This document shows, one piece after another, positions 44,559 to 54,499 of a stretch of DNA of 64,000 nt. Made by a program: the position numbers and the translations under genes. This DNA comes from Phyllobacterium endophyticum. Lineage in GTDB: Bacteria > Pseudomonadota > Alphaproteobacteria > Rhizobiales > Rhizobiaceae. Where the stretch lies: positions 62,001 to 126,000 of the forward strand of contig NZ_PGGN01000008.1 in the NCBI RefSeq assembly GCF_003010935.1, read 5' to 3'. Numbering within the stretch: position 1 is the stretch's first letter; each line of letters starts with the position of its first letter. The notes beneath the pieces are model-generated. The model searched no databases. It worked only from the letters and a program-made list of their open reading frames with translations, and had not been told where the DNA came from.

Positions 44559-44852
44559 TGGAACTCTGTCCCGCGCCAGATCGGACGACGCCAGTGCCTT
44601 CCACACTTCGTGAAACACTCGTAGCCAGTTTTCGCCCATCACCTTTCTGATGTCCTGTTCAGCGCAGCATCGTTTAGCAATGGCAAGCGCCCCGATGTAC
44701 CAATACCCCTTGGTGTTCTAAGGCATTTACATTTCCCACGGTTGAGCATTGTAGTCTTTCAGTCTCACTGGCCGCTTGCGATCCAATTGTCGTATGACTG
44801 CTCTGCGGTCAGAGCGTCAACGAACGGCTCTTGGATGCAGATCACACACAGT
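44559..44852. other. Short gap, no gene seen
   Basis: This 294-bp gap separates the convergent 3' ends of the broken oxidase gene and iclR. No stem followed by a T run was obvious and no open frame has support. Confidence 0.4.
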
Positions 44853-45638
44853 CTATTCGAAGAGCGCTTCAGGGCGCAATTTCTCGCTGATCTCGCGGCT
44901 GGCGTTTAGTAGCGCAGTTGCAGCGGCGTTGATCAAAGTATCAGAGCGCCGTTGGACAGGAGCCGAGAGGCTGAGGGCTGCAAATGGGAACGCTAGGTCA
45001 TCCAATATGGGAACGCCAACACACATCGATACGTCTTCATTCTCGCCTACCTCAACTGCGTAGCCTCGGGTGCGGACTTCGTTCAATTGCCGACGCAGGA
45101 CGTGCGCGTCCAAGACCGTCCTGTAGGTCCTCTCCGACAATGATACGGACAAAACTCTCTCACGCTCAGTTTCTGCAAGATAGGCCAGGATTGCCTTGCC
45201 AAGGGCCGTAGTGTGCATCGGATCGCGCGCGCCGATATGCGCCTGCATACGCAAGGCACGTGTTGATTCTACAATCTCAATATAAATGATCCAGCCCTGT
45301 GTCTCGATCGCAAGATTGATCGTTTCGTTGAACTCGCGATTAAGGTTCCGCATAATGGGCATGGCCACTTCCCGCAGACGGTGAAGGCTTCGGTCGGTAC
45401 GTGCCAGGGAACGGAAAGCAGCCCCTATGCCGTAACGATCATTGGCTATGTCGTGGCGTAGAAAAGATGTTGAACTCAGAGTTTGCAGATAGCGGAATAC
45501 GGTTGTCTTTGGTAAACCCACCGCCGTTGCCACTTCGGTAAGCGAGACCTCCCGGCCGCTTTCTCCGATGTAATCCAAGACCTGCAGGGCCTTAATGACG
45601 GGGCCTACAATATATCCACCACCTTGTTTCGCGCCCAC
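44853..45638 (-). CDS. IclR-family transcription regulator
   Basis: A 261-aa IclR-type regulator: N-terminal winged helix (VSLTEVATAVGLPKTTVFRYLQTL, residues about 32-55) and the C-terminal effector domain (LNLAIETQGWIIYIEIVES region; DPMHTTALGKAILAYL; GYAVEVGENEDVSMCVGVPI). The GTG at 45638 is chosen because GGAGGG lies six bases upstream; a TTG at 45656 would include that sequence in the gene. It is divergent from the hydrolase-family gene and flanked by three copies of a palindrome that is probably its operator. Confidence 0.92.
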   Translation of the reverse strand: MGAKQGGGYIVGPVIKALQVLDYIGESGREVSLTEVATAVGLPKTTVFRYLQTLSSTSFLRHDIANDRYGIGAAFRSLARTDRSLHRLREVAMPIMRNLNREFNETINLAIETQGWIIYIEIVESTRALRMQAHIGARDPMHTTALGKAILAYLAETERERVLSVSLSERTYRTVLDAHVLRRQLNEVRTRGYAVEVGENEDVSMCVGVPILDDLAFPFAALSLSAPVQRRSDTLINAAATALLNASREISEKLRPEALFE

Positions 45639-45695
45639 CTCTGCCCTCCAGATCAACGATTGTTCTTCTCAATTAATCTGCCATCATCCAGTTCG

Positions 45696-45781
45696 TTTCG
45701 CCAGGCGCAACTATTTCGCCTGGCGAAACGTTGTGCAGCTTCTATCGATAATAACTACCTAAATTTTTTCGCTTGGCGGAA
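45696..45781. promoter_or_regulatory. Three IclR-box palindromes in the iclR control region
   Basis: TTTCGCCTGGCGAAA at 45714-45728 is a perfect 15-bp palindrome. TTTCGCCAGGCGCAA (45696-45710) and TTTCGCTTGGCGGAA (45767-45781) are near copies. The first two sit 18 bp centre to centre, nearly two helical turns, on the iclR side; the third is towards the divergent gene. This arrangement suits autoregulation plus control of the rightward gene. Confidence 0.7.
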
Positions 45782-45847
45782 CGCCTGTTGTAGCGGCAGC
45801 ATTTGTCGAGCCGCTATTGTCGTGTGAAAACACATAATGAAACCAGG

Positions 45848-46982
45848 ATGTTTGCCATGATTGATCCGAAGGGCAGATTTGTCGGCAGGGTGTGGCGTCG
45901 CGATCTGAATGGACCATCAATCGTCGCGCTAAGGGGCGAACGGATCGTCGATATCACCTCGAAGCGAGTCCCGACCATGCGGGACCTGTTGGAGCTCCTA
46001 AGCCCTGCGGAATACATGGAAACGGCGGCTGGTCAGGATCTCGGGTCGTTCAATACGGAACAAGTGCAGGGTGAAATTAGTCTGCTTGCACCATTCGATC
46101 TCCAGGCAATCAAGGCATGCGGGGTCACATTTGCCAGTTCGATGATCGAGCGCTTGATCGAGGAACGGGCAGTCGGATCGCCGAGCGATGCGGCGCGAAT
46201 AAGAGGCACAATCTCCGGTATTCTCGGTGGCAGTTTGCGATCGCTGAAGGCTGGTTCACCAGAAGCGGCTGAAATCAAGCGCGCGCTGATCAAGGAGGGT
46301 GTTTGGTCTCAACATCTTGAAGTCGGCATCGGTCCAGACGCAGAGGTGTTTACGAAGTCCCAAGTAATGTCGTCGGTTGGCCACGGGGGCTGAGATTGGA
46401 ATATTGCCTAGCTCGCAATGGAATAATCCAGAACCGGAGATTGTTCTGGCAGTGGACAGCGTCGGTCGCATCAAAGGCGCGACGCTCGGCAATGATGTCA
46501 ATCTGCGAGATATTGAAGGGCGTTCGGCACTGCTTCTCGGGAAGGCAAAGGACAATAACGCATCATGCTCGATAGGACCGTTCATCCGTCTGTTTGACGA
46601 TAGTTACTCGATCGAGGATGTCCACAAGGCGGAACTTGAGCTATCGGTAATCGGTACAGATGGATTTGTTTTCAAGGGCAAGAGCTCCATGAGTGAGATC
46701 AGTCGCGATCCGACTGATCTCGTGACACAGACCATTGGCCGTCATCATCAGTATCCGGATGGCGTGGCGCTCTTCCTGGGAACGCTTTTTGCGCCGGTTG
46801 AAGATCGCGATGTCGAAGGGCACGGTTTCACAAATAAGATCGGGGATGTAGTTTCTATCTCGAATCCGCAACTCGGAACATTGCGCAACACTGTGGCGCT
46901 TTCAACAGAATGCGTCCCGTGGACGTTTGGCGTGTCCCACTTGATGCGAAACCTCGCGGCACGTAAGCTGATATGTGCCTAA
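45848..46982 (+). pseudogene. Frameshifted fumarylacetoacetate-hydrolase-family gene
   Basis: Two overlapping frames encode one protein of about 377 residues. The first part runs MFAMIDPKGRFVGRVWRRDL to TKSQVMSSVG, then the frame changes at about 46381 and continues TGAEIGILPSSQWNNPEPEI to the end. An extra C in GGCCACG accounts for the change. The family pattern (NNPEPEIVL, YPDGVALFLGTLFAP) fits FAH-fold dehydratases or hydrolases such as 2-keto-3-deoxy-sugar-acid dehydratases. As written the product is truncated; a sequencing error cannot be ruled out since all else is intact. Confidence 0.85.
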
Positions 46983-47020
46983 CGCCAAGAGCGTGTTTTG
47001 GCGTCTCGACAGTGCATAGC

Positions 47021-47470
47021 CTAAGCTTTCCGGTTGCAGCCGTCGAGAATGACGGCCAGATAGCAAAAGCCAGCGGCAATCCTGCTGTAGGTAAAGTCGG
47101 CAACCCACATCATGTCGGGGAGCGGTGGGATCAGGTTGCTCGGGTAGATCGGTAAATCGTGGTTGCTGTCGGTCGTGCGAACATAGTGCCTTCGAGGCTT
47201 GATCCCCATGCCTTTGGCCCGCATGACACGCGCCACCCGCTTGTGATTGACGAGGTGGCCTCGCTGCTGAAGCTCGTGCGCCACATGACGGTCCATCGTG
47301 AGCTGGCCGACCTTGCGTTTCAGTGCCACGATGTGGGCCTCGTACTCGGCGAGGACACTGACTTCTGCTTCTTCATCATTGAGTTCGCCGCGATCGAACT
47401 GCGTCAGCCAAAGCTGGATGAGGTTGGCCGAAACGACATAAGTGCGCTGCAACGCGCCGTCCGATGACGC
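47021..47470 (-). pseudogene. IS3-family transposase remnant
   Basis: A 143-codon frame joins the end of an IS3 OrfA (VSANLIQLWLTQFDRGEL; YEAHIVALKRKVGQLTMD) to the start of OrfB (GHLVNHKRVARVMRAKGMGI; MMWVADFTYSRIAAGFCYLAVILD), with the intervening part lost. It stops before the second and third catalytic residues, so it is inactive. It marks the border between the two catabolic blocks. Confidence 0.85.
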
Positions 47471-47867
47471 AGTTTCGAATATCCTGACAGAGTTGCAGCT
47501 TGGACGGTGTCAAGTGCCGTCGATATGCTCCTCGGGACTTTATGAGCCTACTCCTATTGAGGCCCACATTGCGTATCGTTTTTTCGTGTCCTGTGGTCCA
47601 GCCCGAGGGGTTCACTCCAAAACCGGCTCAATACCGCGTGGAAACCAACACGTCAGCTCTGAAATCGTCACATGTCCAAGCCGGCGGTAGACCTGCAACA
47701 TTTACGATCAGACGTGATCCGGTAGGTGGGGGCATAACACCGCATACCGATGATCTGAGGGGGAAAGCGGTGGTCCTCGTAGTTGATCGGCGGCGGGGTC
47801 ATCTCCGCCGAATTATGTTAAGCCCACGACAACGTGACGTCACCCTTTTGTCGACTACGGCCAAAAA
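47471..47867. other. Gap beside IS3 remnant, no gene recognised
   Basis: Nearly 400 bp between the IS3 fragment and the 3' end of the M20 hydrolase gene. Open frames on both strands show no family features. Probably insertion debris. Confidence 0.45.
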
Positions 47868-49022
47868 TCAAGCGGACGTGTTGAGCGCTACATTGACCAA
47901 GCAGAGCCAGTACCCCACGCCGAATTGCAGCGCCTCATCATCGAAATCATAGTTGGAGTTGTGCAAAGGCGCACTGTCGCCATTTCCAATGAACATGAAG
48001 GCTCCAGGTCTCGCTTCGAGCATATAAGCAAAGTCTTCTCCGCCCATAATTGGACGCGTATCCCCTTCGACATTGCTTTCACCAACAACATCTGTTGCTG
48101 CGCGAATTGCAACTTCTGTCTGAATATCTGCGTTTAGCACCGCTGGAGCGTTTTTCTCGAAATCGATGGTGAAATTGATGCGATGAGCCGCACATATCGA
48201 TTCAACAACCTCATGAAAACGCTCGCGAAGCATTTGTCGCGTCGCCGGGTTCAGCGTGCGGATAGTCCCTGCAATTTCCGCAGTATCGGGTATGATGTTC
48301 ATCGCTGTTCCCGAATGGAGCTTGCAGACCGAGACGACAGCGGAATCGAGCGGATCAACATTCCGCGATACCAGCGTCTGCAGGTTAATCACAATTTGAG
48401 AAGCTGCAACAATCGGGTCAATTGCAGCATGCGGCAAAGCCGCGTGACCGCTCATTCCACGCAAATGAATTGTGAAATCATCGGTTGCGGCCATGATGGC
48501 GCCAGACCGAATAGCGAACCGGCCGACGGGAAGTCCTGGCAGATTGTGCATGCCGAATACATTTTCGATCTTGAAGCGATCTAGCACGCCCTCTTCTATC
48601 ATGACTTTGGCGCCTGCACCTCTTTCTTCAGCCGGCTGAAAAATGAAGACCACTGTACCATTGAAGTTTTTCTCATTGGCCAGGTATCTAGCCGCGGCCA
48701 AAAGCATTGCCGTGTGCCCATCATGTCCACACGCATGCATTTTCCCAGGTATTTTCGACACCCAAGGGCGCCCCGTAGTTTCGGCAAGTGGCAAAGCATC
48801 CATATCTGCTCGCAGACCGATCGTTTTTCCTGGACCACGGCCGCGCAGAACACCAATCACGCCATTGCGAGCAAATCCTTTATGGACCTCATCCAGTCCG
48901 AACTCCTGAAGCTTCTCGGCCACGAAATTGCCGACAAATTTCGTGTCGAACGTGAGTTCCGGCTGGGCGTGGATCATTCGACGCCATGTTACTGCCTCGG
49001 TATTGAACTGCGCATTTGTCAT
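47868..49022 (-). CDS. M20-family amidohydrolase (hippurate-hydrolase-like)
   Basis: A 384-aa zinc amidohydrolase. Conserved blocks are RRMIHAQPELTFDT, GLRADMDALPLAE, MHACGHDGHTAMLL, FIFQPAEERGAGAKVMIEEG and GGEDFAYMLEARPGAFMFIG, giving the metal ligands (Cys/His/Glu) of the M20D group. Such enzymes remove acyl groups from N-acylated amino acids. It is the last gene of an operon with a polar-amino-acid ABC importer, so it likely acts on the imported compound. The ATG at 49022 fits the family start; a longer frame adds an unrelated 26 residues. Confidence 0.92.
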   Translation of the reverse strand: MTNAQFNTEAVTWRRMIHAQPELTFDTKFVGNFVAEKLQEFGLDEVHKGFARNGVIGVLRGRGPGKTIGLRADMDALPLAETTGRPWVSKIPGKMHACGHDGHTAMLLAAARYLANEKNFNGTVVFIFQPAEERGAGAKVMIEEGVLDRFKIENVFGMHNLPGLPVGRFAIRSGAIMAATDDFTIHLRGMSGHAALPHAAIDPIVAASQIVINLQTLVSRNVDPLDSAVVSVCKLHSGTAMNIIPDTAEIAGTIRTLNPATRQMLRERFHEVVESICAAHRINFTIDFEKNAPAVLNADIQTEVAIRAATDVVGESNVEGDTRPIMGGEDFAYMLEARPGAFMFIGNGDSAPLHNSNYDFDDEALQFGVGYWLCLVNVALNTSA

Positions 49023-49255
49023 TGTTGTATATATGTCCCTGCAAGCCGGCCGCTTACCAAGAGCGTCGGACGAAAATATCCCAGTTGTCCCGTTTCCCAT
49101 TTTATAGAATAACTAAGACGACAGACGCCGGAATGCCGCGTTATGTTACTTATCGGCCTCTTCGAAGCGTACCCAACGCCACAGACCAGCCTGAACCCCC
49201 TATGGCCAATGTGCGTAATTCACGGCTGTTTTGCATACCTACAACCGAAGCCTGC

Positions 49256-50035
49256 CTAGGCAAGGCGCACCGGCGTTTGCCTTTCAAGCCAACGGAAAAA
49301 CATCACGATAACCCCGGTCATCGCCATATAGATCACTGCGAGCAGCAGAAGCGGTTCATAGATGATCAATGTGTCACTCCTGATTTTTCTGATTGCTCCG
49401 TAAAGCTCCATGATCGTAACGGTCGACACAAGCGGGGTAGCTTTCAGTTGGAGCACCGTATCGCCGCCGATGGTTGTGAGTGCACGCCGCAAAGCTTGCG
49501 GCATCCAAATACGATAAAGTATGGCAAATCGCGGCATACCCATTGCCTTGGCAGCTTCCAGTTGGCCATGCGGCACGCTGCGGAAAGCGCCGCGCATAAC
49601 TTCAGCTTCATAGCCAGCCGCTGAGAGGGTCAATGCTAGAACAGCGTAGGGCCAACCTTGCCGCAAGAGTGGCCATAGTGAGGAATCGCGTATCCACGGG
49701 ACTGAAGGAAATAGCGAGCCGACCCCGTAATAGATCAACCATATCTGCATCAAGAGCGGTGTACCGCGAATAACTGTGCAAAATATCCGCGAAGGCCAGG
49801 AGAGGTACCATGGGCCTGCAGCCTGTGCCAGACCGATGGGAAGCGCCAGCATCATCCCGACGCCCATGGTCAACGCTGTTAGCCAGATCGCCCACCAGAC
49901 GCCCTTTACAATCAGCATCTGATATTCCGGATCTGCCAGCCAGGACCAGTTCAGCGCGAGTATACAATAGGCGATTATAGCAACGCAGAGGAAAATCAAC
50001 ACGACCCGATGCGGTTTAAGCAGTGACTTCGTCAT
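49256..50035 (-). CDS. Polar amino acid ABC permease (HisM type)
   Basis: A 259-aa permease with the His/Glu/Gln/Arg/opine family signature (FCTVIRGTPLLMQIWLIYYG; AAKAMGMPRFAILYRIWMPQALRRA). Its start overlaps the upstream permease stop by 4 bp. It forms the membrane channel together with the HisQ-type partner. Confidence 0.93.
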   Translation of the reverse strand: MTKSLLKPHRVVLIFLCVAIIAYCILALNWSWLADPEYQMLIVKGVWWAIWLTALTMGVGMMLALPIGLAQAAGPWYLSWPSRIFCTVIRGTPLLMQIWLIYYGVGSLFPSVPWIRDSSLWPLLRQGWPYAVLALTLSAAGYEAEVMRGAFRSVPHGQLEAAKAMGMPRFAILYRIWMPQALRRALTTIGGDTVLQLKATPLVSTVTIMELYGAIRKIRSDTLIIYEPLLLLAVIYMAMTGVIVMFFRWLERQTPVRLA

Positions 50036-50769
50036 CTGGCGGAACTCCGTTGACCCTTACGGGCCCATTTTTCAATCCGCCCGAAAAAGTAGATCGAAAT
50101 CAAGGACATGATCAAGTAAAGCAACATGGACGCCGAATAGAAGGTGAAAAATGCTTTCGTTGCGGAGCTTGCTAAATAGGTGGCTTTGCTCAGTTCAGCG
50201 AACCCGATGACTGCCAGCAGCGCGGTGTCTTTGGTTGCATTCAGCCACTGATTGCCTAAACCAGGCACCGCGTTCGCTGTCATCAACGGAAAGATCACCC
50301 GACGTGCGACCTGTGCTGGCGACATGCCCATCGCGCGCGCCGCTTGGATCTGGCCTTGTGGAACCGCAATGATCGCGCCACGTAGCACTTCGGTCTGATA
50401 TGCCCCCTGCACAACAGACAGGACAATTATACCGGTGACAAATTGCGGCAAGTCGATACGGCCATGCCCGATCGAGACAAGCATCTCATTAATGAGCCCC
50501 GGCACGGCGTAATACAATATCAGGATTAGGACCAACTCAGGGACTGCCCGCACCAGTGTGGTGTAGGACGCCCAAAGATCGCGGCCGACGGGGCCGCCAT
50601 ACAACTTTCCGAAGGCACCTGTTATCCCGATGATAAAGCCCAATGCATAAGCACCGATCGCGATCAGTAGAGAGTTGACAAACCCAGCCAAAAGGACTGC
50701 CCCCCAGCCACAATCGCCGAATCCCAACAGCGCCAGGGAGGAAAGTTGTGAAGCGGAGGGGCAGATCAT
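50032..50769 (-). CDS. Polar amino acid ABC permease (HisQ type)
   Basis: A 245-aa permease with five predicted helices and the family loop YTTLVRAVPELVLILILYY and ARAMGMSPAQVARRVIFPLM. It abuts the solute-binding protein gene directly. The family includes octopine and nopaline transporters. Confidence 0.93.
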   Translation of the reverse strand: MICPSASQLSSLALLGFGDCGWGAVLLAGFVNSLLIAIGAYALGFIIGITGAFGKLYGGPVGRDLWASYTTLVRAVPELVLILILYYAVPGLINEMLVSIGHGRIDLPQFVTGIIVLSVVQGAYQTEVLRGAIIAVPQGQIQAARAMGMSPAQVARRVIFPLMTANAVPGLGNQWLNATKDTALLAVIGFAELSKATYLASSATKAFFTFYSASMLLYLIMSLISIYFFGRIEKWARKGQRSSAR

Positions 50770-51537
50770 TTAGTCACCGTATATATTAAAATTAAAGTAC
50801 TTCTTGGTGATCGCATCATACGTCCCATCAGCGCGGATCGCCTTTATCGCGGCATTCAGAGGCTGTTTCAGGGGATCGCCTTTGCGGACACCAAGTCCTA
50901 CACCGAGACCCAGAACCTCCGGATCAGGAGCCACCAGCCCAGCCGACTTACAGCATTCCCGACCGGTACCGCTATCCAAGAAGGCCTGCAACTGAATGGC
51001 ATTGGCTATCACGGCGTCCAACCGGCCCGCAGCCAGATCCTGATAAGCTTCATCTTCGGTCTGATAAGTCTTGACCTCAGCAGCGCCCGCGGCGAAATGC
51101 GTCTGTACATACTGCTCATTGACTGTCGATACCTGTGCGCCGATTACCTTGCCGGTCAGCCCCGCTTCATCGGGAGTAATGGACGAGTCTTTTGCGACCG
51201 CTACCATCGTAGGCGCAGCATAATATTTATCAGAAAAATCAATGATCTTTTGACGCTCTGGGGTGATCGACATGGACGCCATGATTACGTCAATCTGACC
51301 AGATGTTAGCGCCGGGATAATGCCATCCCACGAAGTCGGCGTTAGAACGCATTCCAGCTTCGCTTGGGCACAGATCGCATTGATCAAGTCGATTTCCCAA
51401 CCGACCCACTTGCCGCTAGAATCCTGCGAAGAAAAGGGCGGGTATTGTCCATTTTCATTACCGATCTTGATGGGGTCGGCCGGCGCTGCAGTCCCCATCA
51501 CCAGTGAGGCGACGGCTGCGAGAATTAGTTTTTTCAT
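50770..51537 (-). CDS. Polar amino acid-binding protein (SBP family 3)
   Basis: A 255-aa periplasmic binding protein: signal peptide KKLILAAVASLVMGTAAPA, then IKIGNENGQYPPFSSQDSSG and GWEIDLINAICAQAKLEC, the family-3 pattern, with WDGIIPALTSGQIDVIMASM. It has a cysteine pair (about residues 57 and 63 or 194-195) as in lysine/histidine/octopine-binding proteins. The ligand is unknown. Confidence 0.93.
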   Translation of the reverse strand: MKKLILAAVASLVMGTAAPADPIKIGNENGQYPPFSSQDSSGKWVGWEIDLINAICAQAKLECVLTPTSWDGIIPALTSGQIDVIMASMSITPERQKIIDFSDKYYAAPTMVAVAKDSSITPDEAGLTGKVIGAQVSTVNEQYVQTHFAAGAAEVKTYQTEDEAYQDLAAGRLDAVIANAIQLQAFLDSGTGRECCKSAGLVAPDPEVLGLGVGLGVRKGDPLKQPLNAAIKAIRADGTYDAITKKYFNFNIYGD

Positions 51538-51568
51538 AGTTCTCTCCCCTTTAAATGCCCGGCCATTA

Positions 51569-52351
51569 TCAGCCGAGGCTCCTTAGAAACTGTTGGAGTC
51601 GTGGCGATTTGGGTGCACCGAACAACTGTTCGGGCGGTCCTTCCTCTTCGATGATGCCGTTGTGCAGGTAGATGACATGGCTCGCGACTTCGCGGGCGAA
51701 ACGCATTTCATGCGTAACAAGAACCATGGTGCGGCCTTCATCGGCCAAACTGCGAATGACCTGCAACACCTCGCCAACCAGTTCCGGATCAAGCGCCGAG
51801 GTGGGCTCGTCAAACAACATCGCTTTGGGTTCGACGCACAATGCACGGGCAATCGCGGCGCGCTGCTGCTGGCCGCCAGACATAAATGCCGGATACGCAC
51901 CTTCCTTTTCGGCCAGACCAACGCGTTTCAGAGTCTCTCTAGCGCGCTCAATCGCCTGATCTTTCGGAATTTTCAGTACGTGGACCGGCACCTCAATCAG
52001 GTTCTCCAGAACCGTCTTGTGTGTCCATAGGTTAAAGTCTTGAAACACCATTCCCAGGGATTGCCGCAGCCGTTCCAACTGCCGCCGGTCCGAGGGCGCA
52101 CCGTCGGGCCTCATCCGTACCGCTTCGTCACCAATCCTGATCTCACCACCCGAGGGCGCTTCAAGAAAGTTTATGCAGCGAAGCATAGTAGACTTTCCCG
52201 ACCCTGAACCGCCTATGATTGCAACGACATCACCAACTCGGGCGGTTAGGGACACGCCCTTCAGCACTCTGTGCTCACCGAAATTTTTTTTCAAATCGCT
52301 TACTTGAATGGCGACTGGCGTTTCTTGGGTTAGTAATGGTTTATTTAACAT
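51569..52351 (-). CDS. Polar amino acid ABC ATPase (HisP/GlnQ type)
   Basis: A 260-aa ATPase with Walker A AIIGGSGSGKSTMLRCINF, signature AFMSGGQQQRAAIARAL and Walker B KAMLFDEPTSALDPE. It is the first gene of the operon ATPase, binding protein, two permeases, M20 hydrolase. Confidence 0.95.
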   Translation of the reverse strand: MLNKPLLTQETPVAIQVSDLKKNFGEHRVLKGVSLTARVGDVVAIIGGSGSGKSTMLRCINFLEAPSGGEIRIGDEAVRMRPDGAPSDRRQLERLRQSLGMVFQDFNLWTHKTVLENLIEVPVHVLKIPKDQAIERARETLKRVGLAEKEGAYPAFMSGGQQQRAAIARALCVEPKAMLFDEPTSALDPELVGEVLQVIRSLADEGRTMVLVTHEMRFAREVASHVIYLHNGIIEEEGPPEQLFGAPKSPRLQQFLRSLG

Positions 52352-52972
52352 ACGTTCCCGCCACTTCTTTGATCTGACTTATCCGGCAAGGATGCCGCAT
52401 CGTATTACGAGGTTTGCGCACGGTCGCCGATTATCGCTGTTCGAATTCCATGCTCAGCCAAAAAGAATTGATATGTTGCCGGAACGAGGCCACGACGTAA
52501 GCTCCGCATTGTTGACACGAAGGCGCAATTAACGAGATGAAACCACACCTTGAAAGCGACCTTCGATAACTTGTTGCGTCAGGTAATCGAGTACTTTCAT
52601 AGCCTCCAATGTGCGTCCGATTCTATCGATAATCGTTAATCGATTGCCTGTCAACTACCTCCATCACGGCATCTCAGTTTGAATTTTCATTGGTACATCG
52701 TTTGAAGAATTTAGTGGCCAATAGCGGCGCAGACACTGACCCATCGAGTCCTAACTGGTAAGCGCGGTAGGCGGAGTGACCTCGAAGCAGAGTTCACATC
52801 CATGAAGACTGTTATCTGAAGAACGCAGGCGATCATTTAATTTCGCATTTGCAGTCTGTGAGCAGCGGCAAGTGGGTTCAACATGCTTGCGCACTGACTG
52901 GCCATCGTTCAAAACATAGGCCGACCGGCCCTCGCTTGATCGGTCACTATCAGCATGCCGTCCAGCACTGGG
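52352..52972. promoter_or_regulatory. Control region of the first polar-amino-acid operon
   Basis: A leftward promoter reads TTGACA (52654-52649), 17-bp spacer, TATCGA (52631-52626). It overlaps a 17-bp near-palindrome TTAACGATTATCGATAG (minus strand, 52639-52623) shared with two other promoters in the window. The predicted leader to the ATPase start is about 265 nt, long enough for extra control, though I see no riboswitch fold. The remaining bases up to the amidase stop hold no gene. Confidence 0.65.
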
Positions 52973-54439
52973 CTAATTCCTGACACGGCGGTCAAGTTGC
53001 CGAACCCCTTGGCTGTTGCTGTCCGCGTCGAGAAACATCGTCGGGCGGCGCAAATGCCAGCTGGTTGCTTGCTGGAACGCAAGGCCAATTCGTAAGGCCA
53101 ACCGTTCCTGATGCTCTCTGCACACAATCTGAAGTGATGTCGGAAGATCCTCGGCGTTCTTCCCGTTTGGCAGTGCGAGACCACACATTCCAAGGGTATT
53201 AACAAATCGAGTGAAACGCGAAGGCGGCCTGCTTCGATCGAGCCCTTCGACCGGAAGGGCTACGGATAGTGTCGTCGGTGTCAGCAACGCATCGACATTA
53301 ACGAGCGCTCCGGAGATTTGGGCCTTGAACCTGCTTATTTGTTCGAAGGCGTCCGAGTACTGTTGTGGAGAAATGGTGCGCCCCGCTGAAATGCCCTCTC
53401 TTACACTCTCGTCAAGCAACGAAGACCCGTCATCGATCACATCACGGAAATAGGCATAGGCCTCTGAGTTGACAATCGACATGTGAGGCCCGAAGCAGTC
53501 TTGGAACCGGAATGGAAGGTTGGTCTCCACAATCTCCGCGCCCAGGTTGCTTAAGGTCTCCAATGAGCGGTCGTAGGCTTCAAGAACGTCGGCTTCGACG
53601 CCCTCCCTTTCCGCTTTCGGGAGGGACCCGAGCTTGAGGCCAAGAACTCCGCCTTCCAATGCGCGCGATATGCCAATTACGGTGCCTGATCCAAAGGCGA
53701 ATTGAGACTCTGAACCTAGCATCACGTTGTAGAGTATAGCCGCGTCAAGGACCGATCTTGTGATCGGCCCTGGCGTATCAAAAGTCTTACTAAGAGGAAT
53801 TATTCCGTCGGTCGCTATTTGATCAGCAGTTGTCTTCAACGCCGTGACGCCGCAAAATGAAGCCGGCAGCCGTACAGAGCCACCGGTATCTGTTCCGATC
53901 GCCCAAGGTGCGAGACTGCCTGAAACGGCGACCGCCGAGCCGCTACTTGAACCACCTGGGATCCTCTGAATGTCCTCGTCCCATGGGTTCCACGGAGTAC
54001 CCATTTGAGGGTTGATGCCCCAGCCGCTGTAAGCAAATTCAACCGTCTGTGTTTTGCCGAGAATGATTGATCCGCTGGAGATAAGCCGCCTGGCAAGACT
54101 CGCAGTAACGCAAGAGCGACGACCTCGAAAATGCGCTGATCCTGCCGTCGTGATCTTGCCGTCGACTTCGAGCAGATCCTTCAGAGCGATGGGGATGCCG
54201 CAGGCTAGTCCACCATCATTTCGCGTATCCCTGCCTGCGTCTAGGCTTGTTGCCGCAAGCCTCGCCTCCTTCGCATAAACCTCAACGTACGCATTGAGCT
54301 TGCTATCGAATTTTGCGATCCGCGATAGATAAGCCTCGGTAATTTCCGCAGTCGAGATCTTCCCCGTCGCTCTCATTTCGCTAAGCCGCGATACCGGCAA
54401 AAAACATAGATCATCGCCATTCTTGCCGCCGTTATCCAT
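52973..54439 (-). CDS. Amidase-signature-family hydrolase
   Basis: A 488-aa amidase with the Ser-cisSer-Lys triad: lysine in IPIALKDLLEV (about K89), cis-serine and nucleophile in PGGSSSGSAVAVSGS (about 166-190) and IGTDTGGSVRLPASFCG. Members include GatA-like, indole-acetamide and aryl-amide hydrolases. It is the last gene of an ABC operon for a polar amino acid, implying an amide of that class as substrate. The residues after the catalytic core (MCGLALPNGKNAEDLPTSLQ) are standard. Confidence 0.93.
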   Translation of the reverse strand: MDNGGKNGDDLCFLPVSRLSEMRATGKISTAEITEAYLSRIAKFDSKLNAYVEVYAKEARLAATSLDAGRDTRNDGGLACGIPIALKDLLEVDGKITTAGSAHFRGRRSCVTASLARRLISSGSIILGKTQTVEFAYSGWGINPQMGTPWNPWDEDIQRIPGGSSSGSAVAVSGSLAPWAIGTDTGGSVRLPASFCGVTALKTTADQIATDGIIPLSKTFDTPGPITRSVLDAAILYNVMLGSESQFAFGSGTVIGISRALEGGVLGLKLGSLPKAEREGVEADVLEAYDRSLETLSNLGAEIVETNLPFRFQDCFGPHMSIVNSEAYAYFRDVIDDGSSLLDESVREGISAGRTISPQQYSDAFEQISRFKAQISGALVNVDALLTPTTLSVALPVEGLDRSRPPSRFTRFVNTLGMCGLALPNGKNAEDLPTSLQIVCREHQERLALRIGLAFQQATSWHLRRPTMFLDADSNSQGVRQLDRRVRN

Positions 54440-54499
54440 TATTCACTCTTTCACTTTCAAATGAACTAAACATATCGCCAGCGGAATATGGGCATCGAC

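Noticed and set aside
45803-46393. Programmed frameshifting in the FAH-family gene
   Set aside because: The shift site GGCCACG has no slippery heptamer or following stem that I can see; a simple one-base insertion explains it.
47500-47952. A 150-codon plus-strand frame after the IS3 fragment
   Set aside because: It overlaps the end of the M20 hydrolase gene antisense and has no recognisable features.
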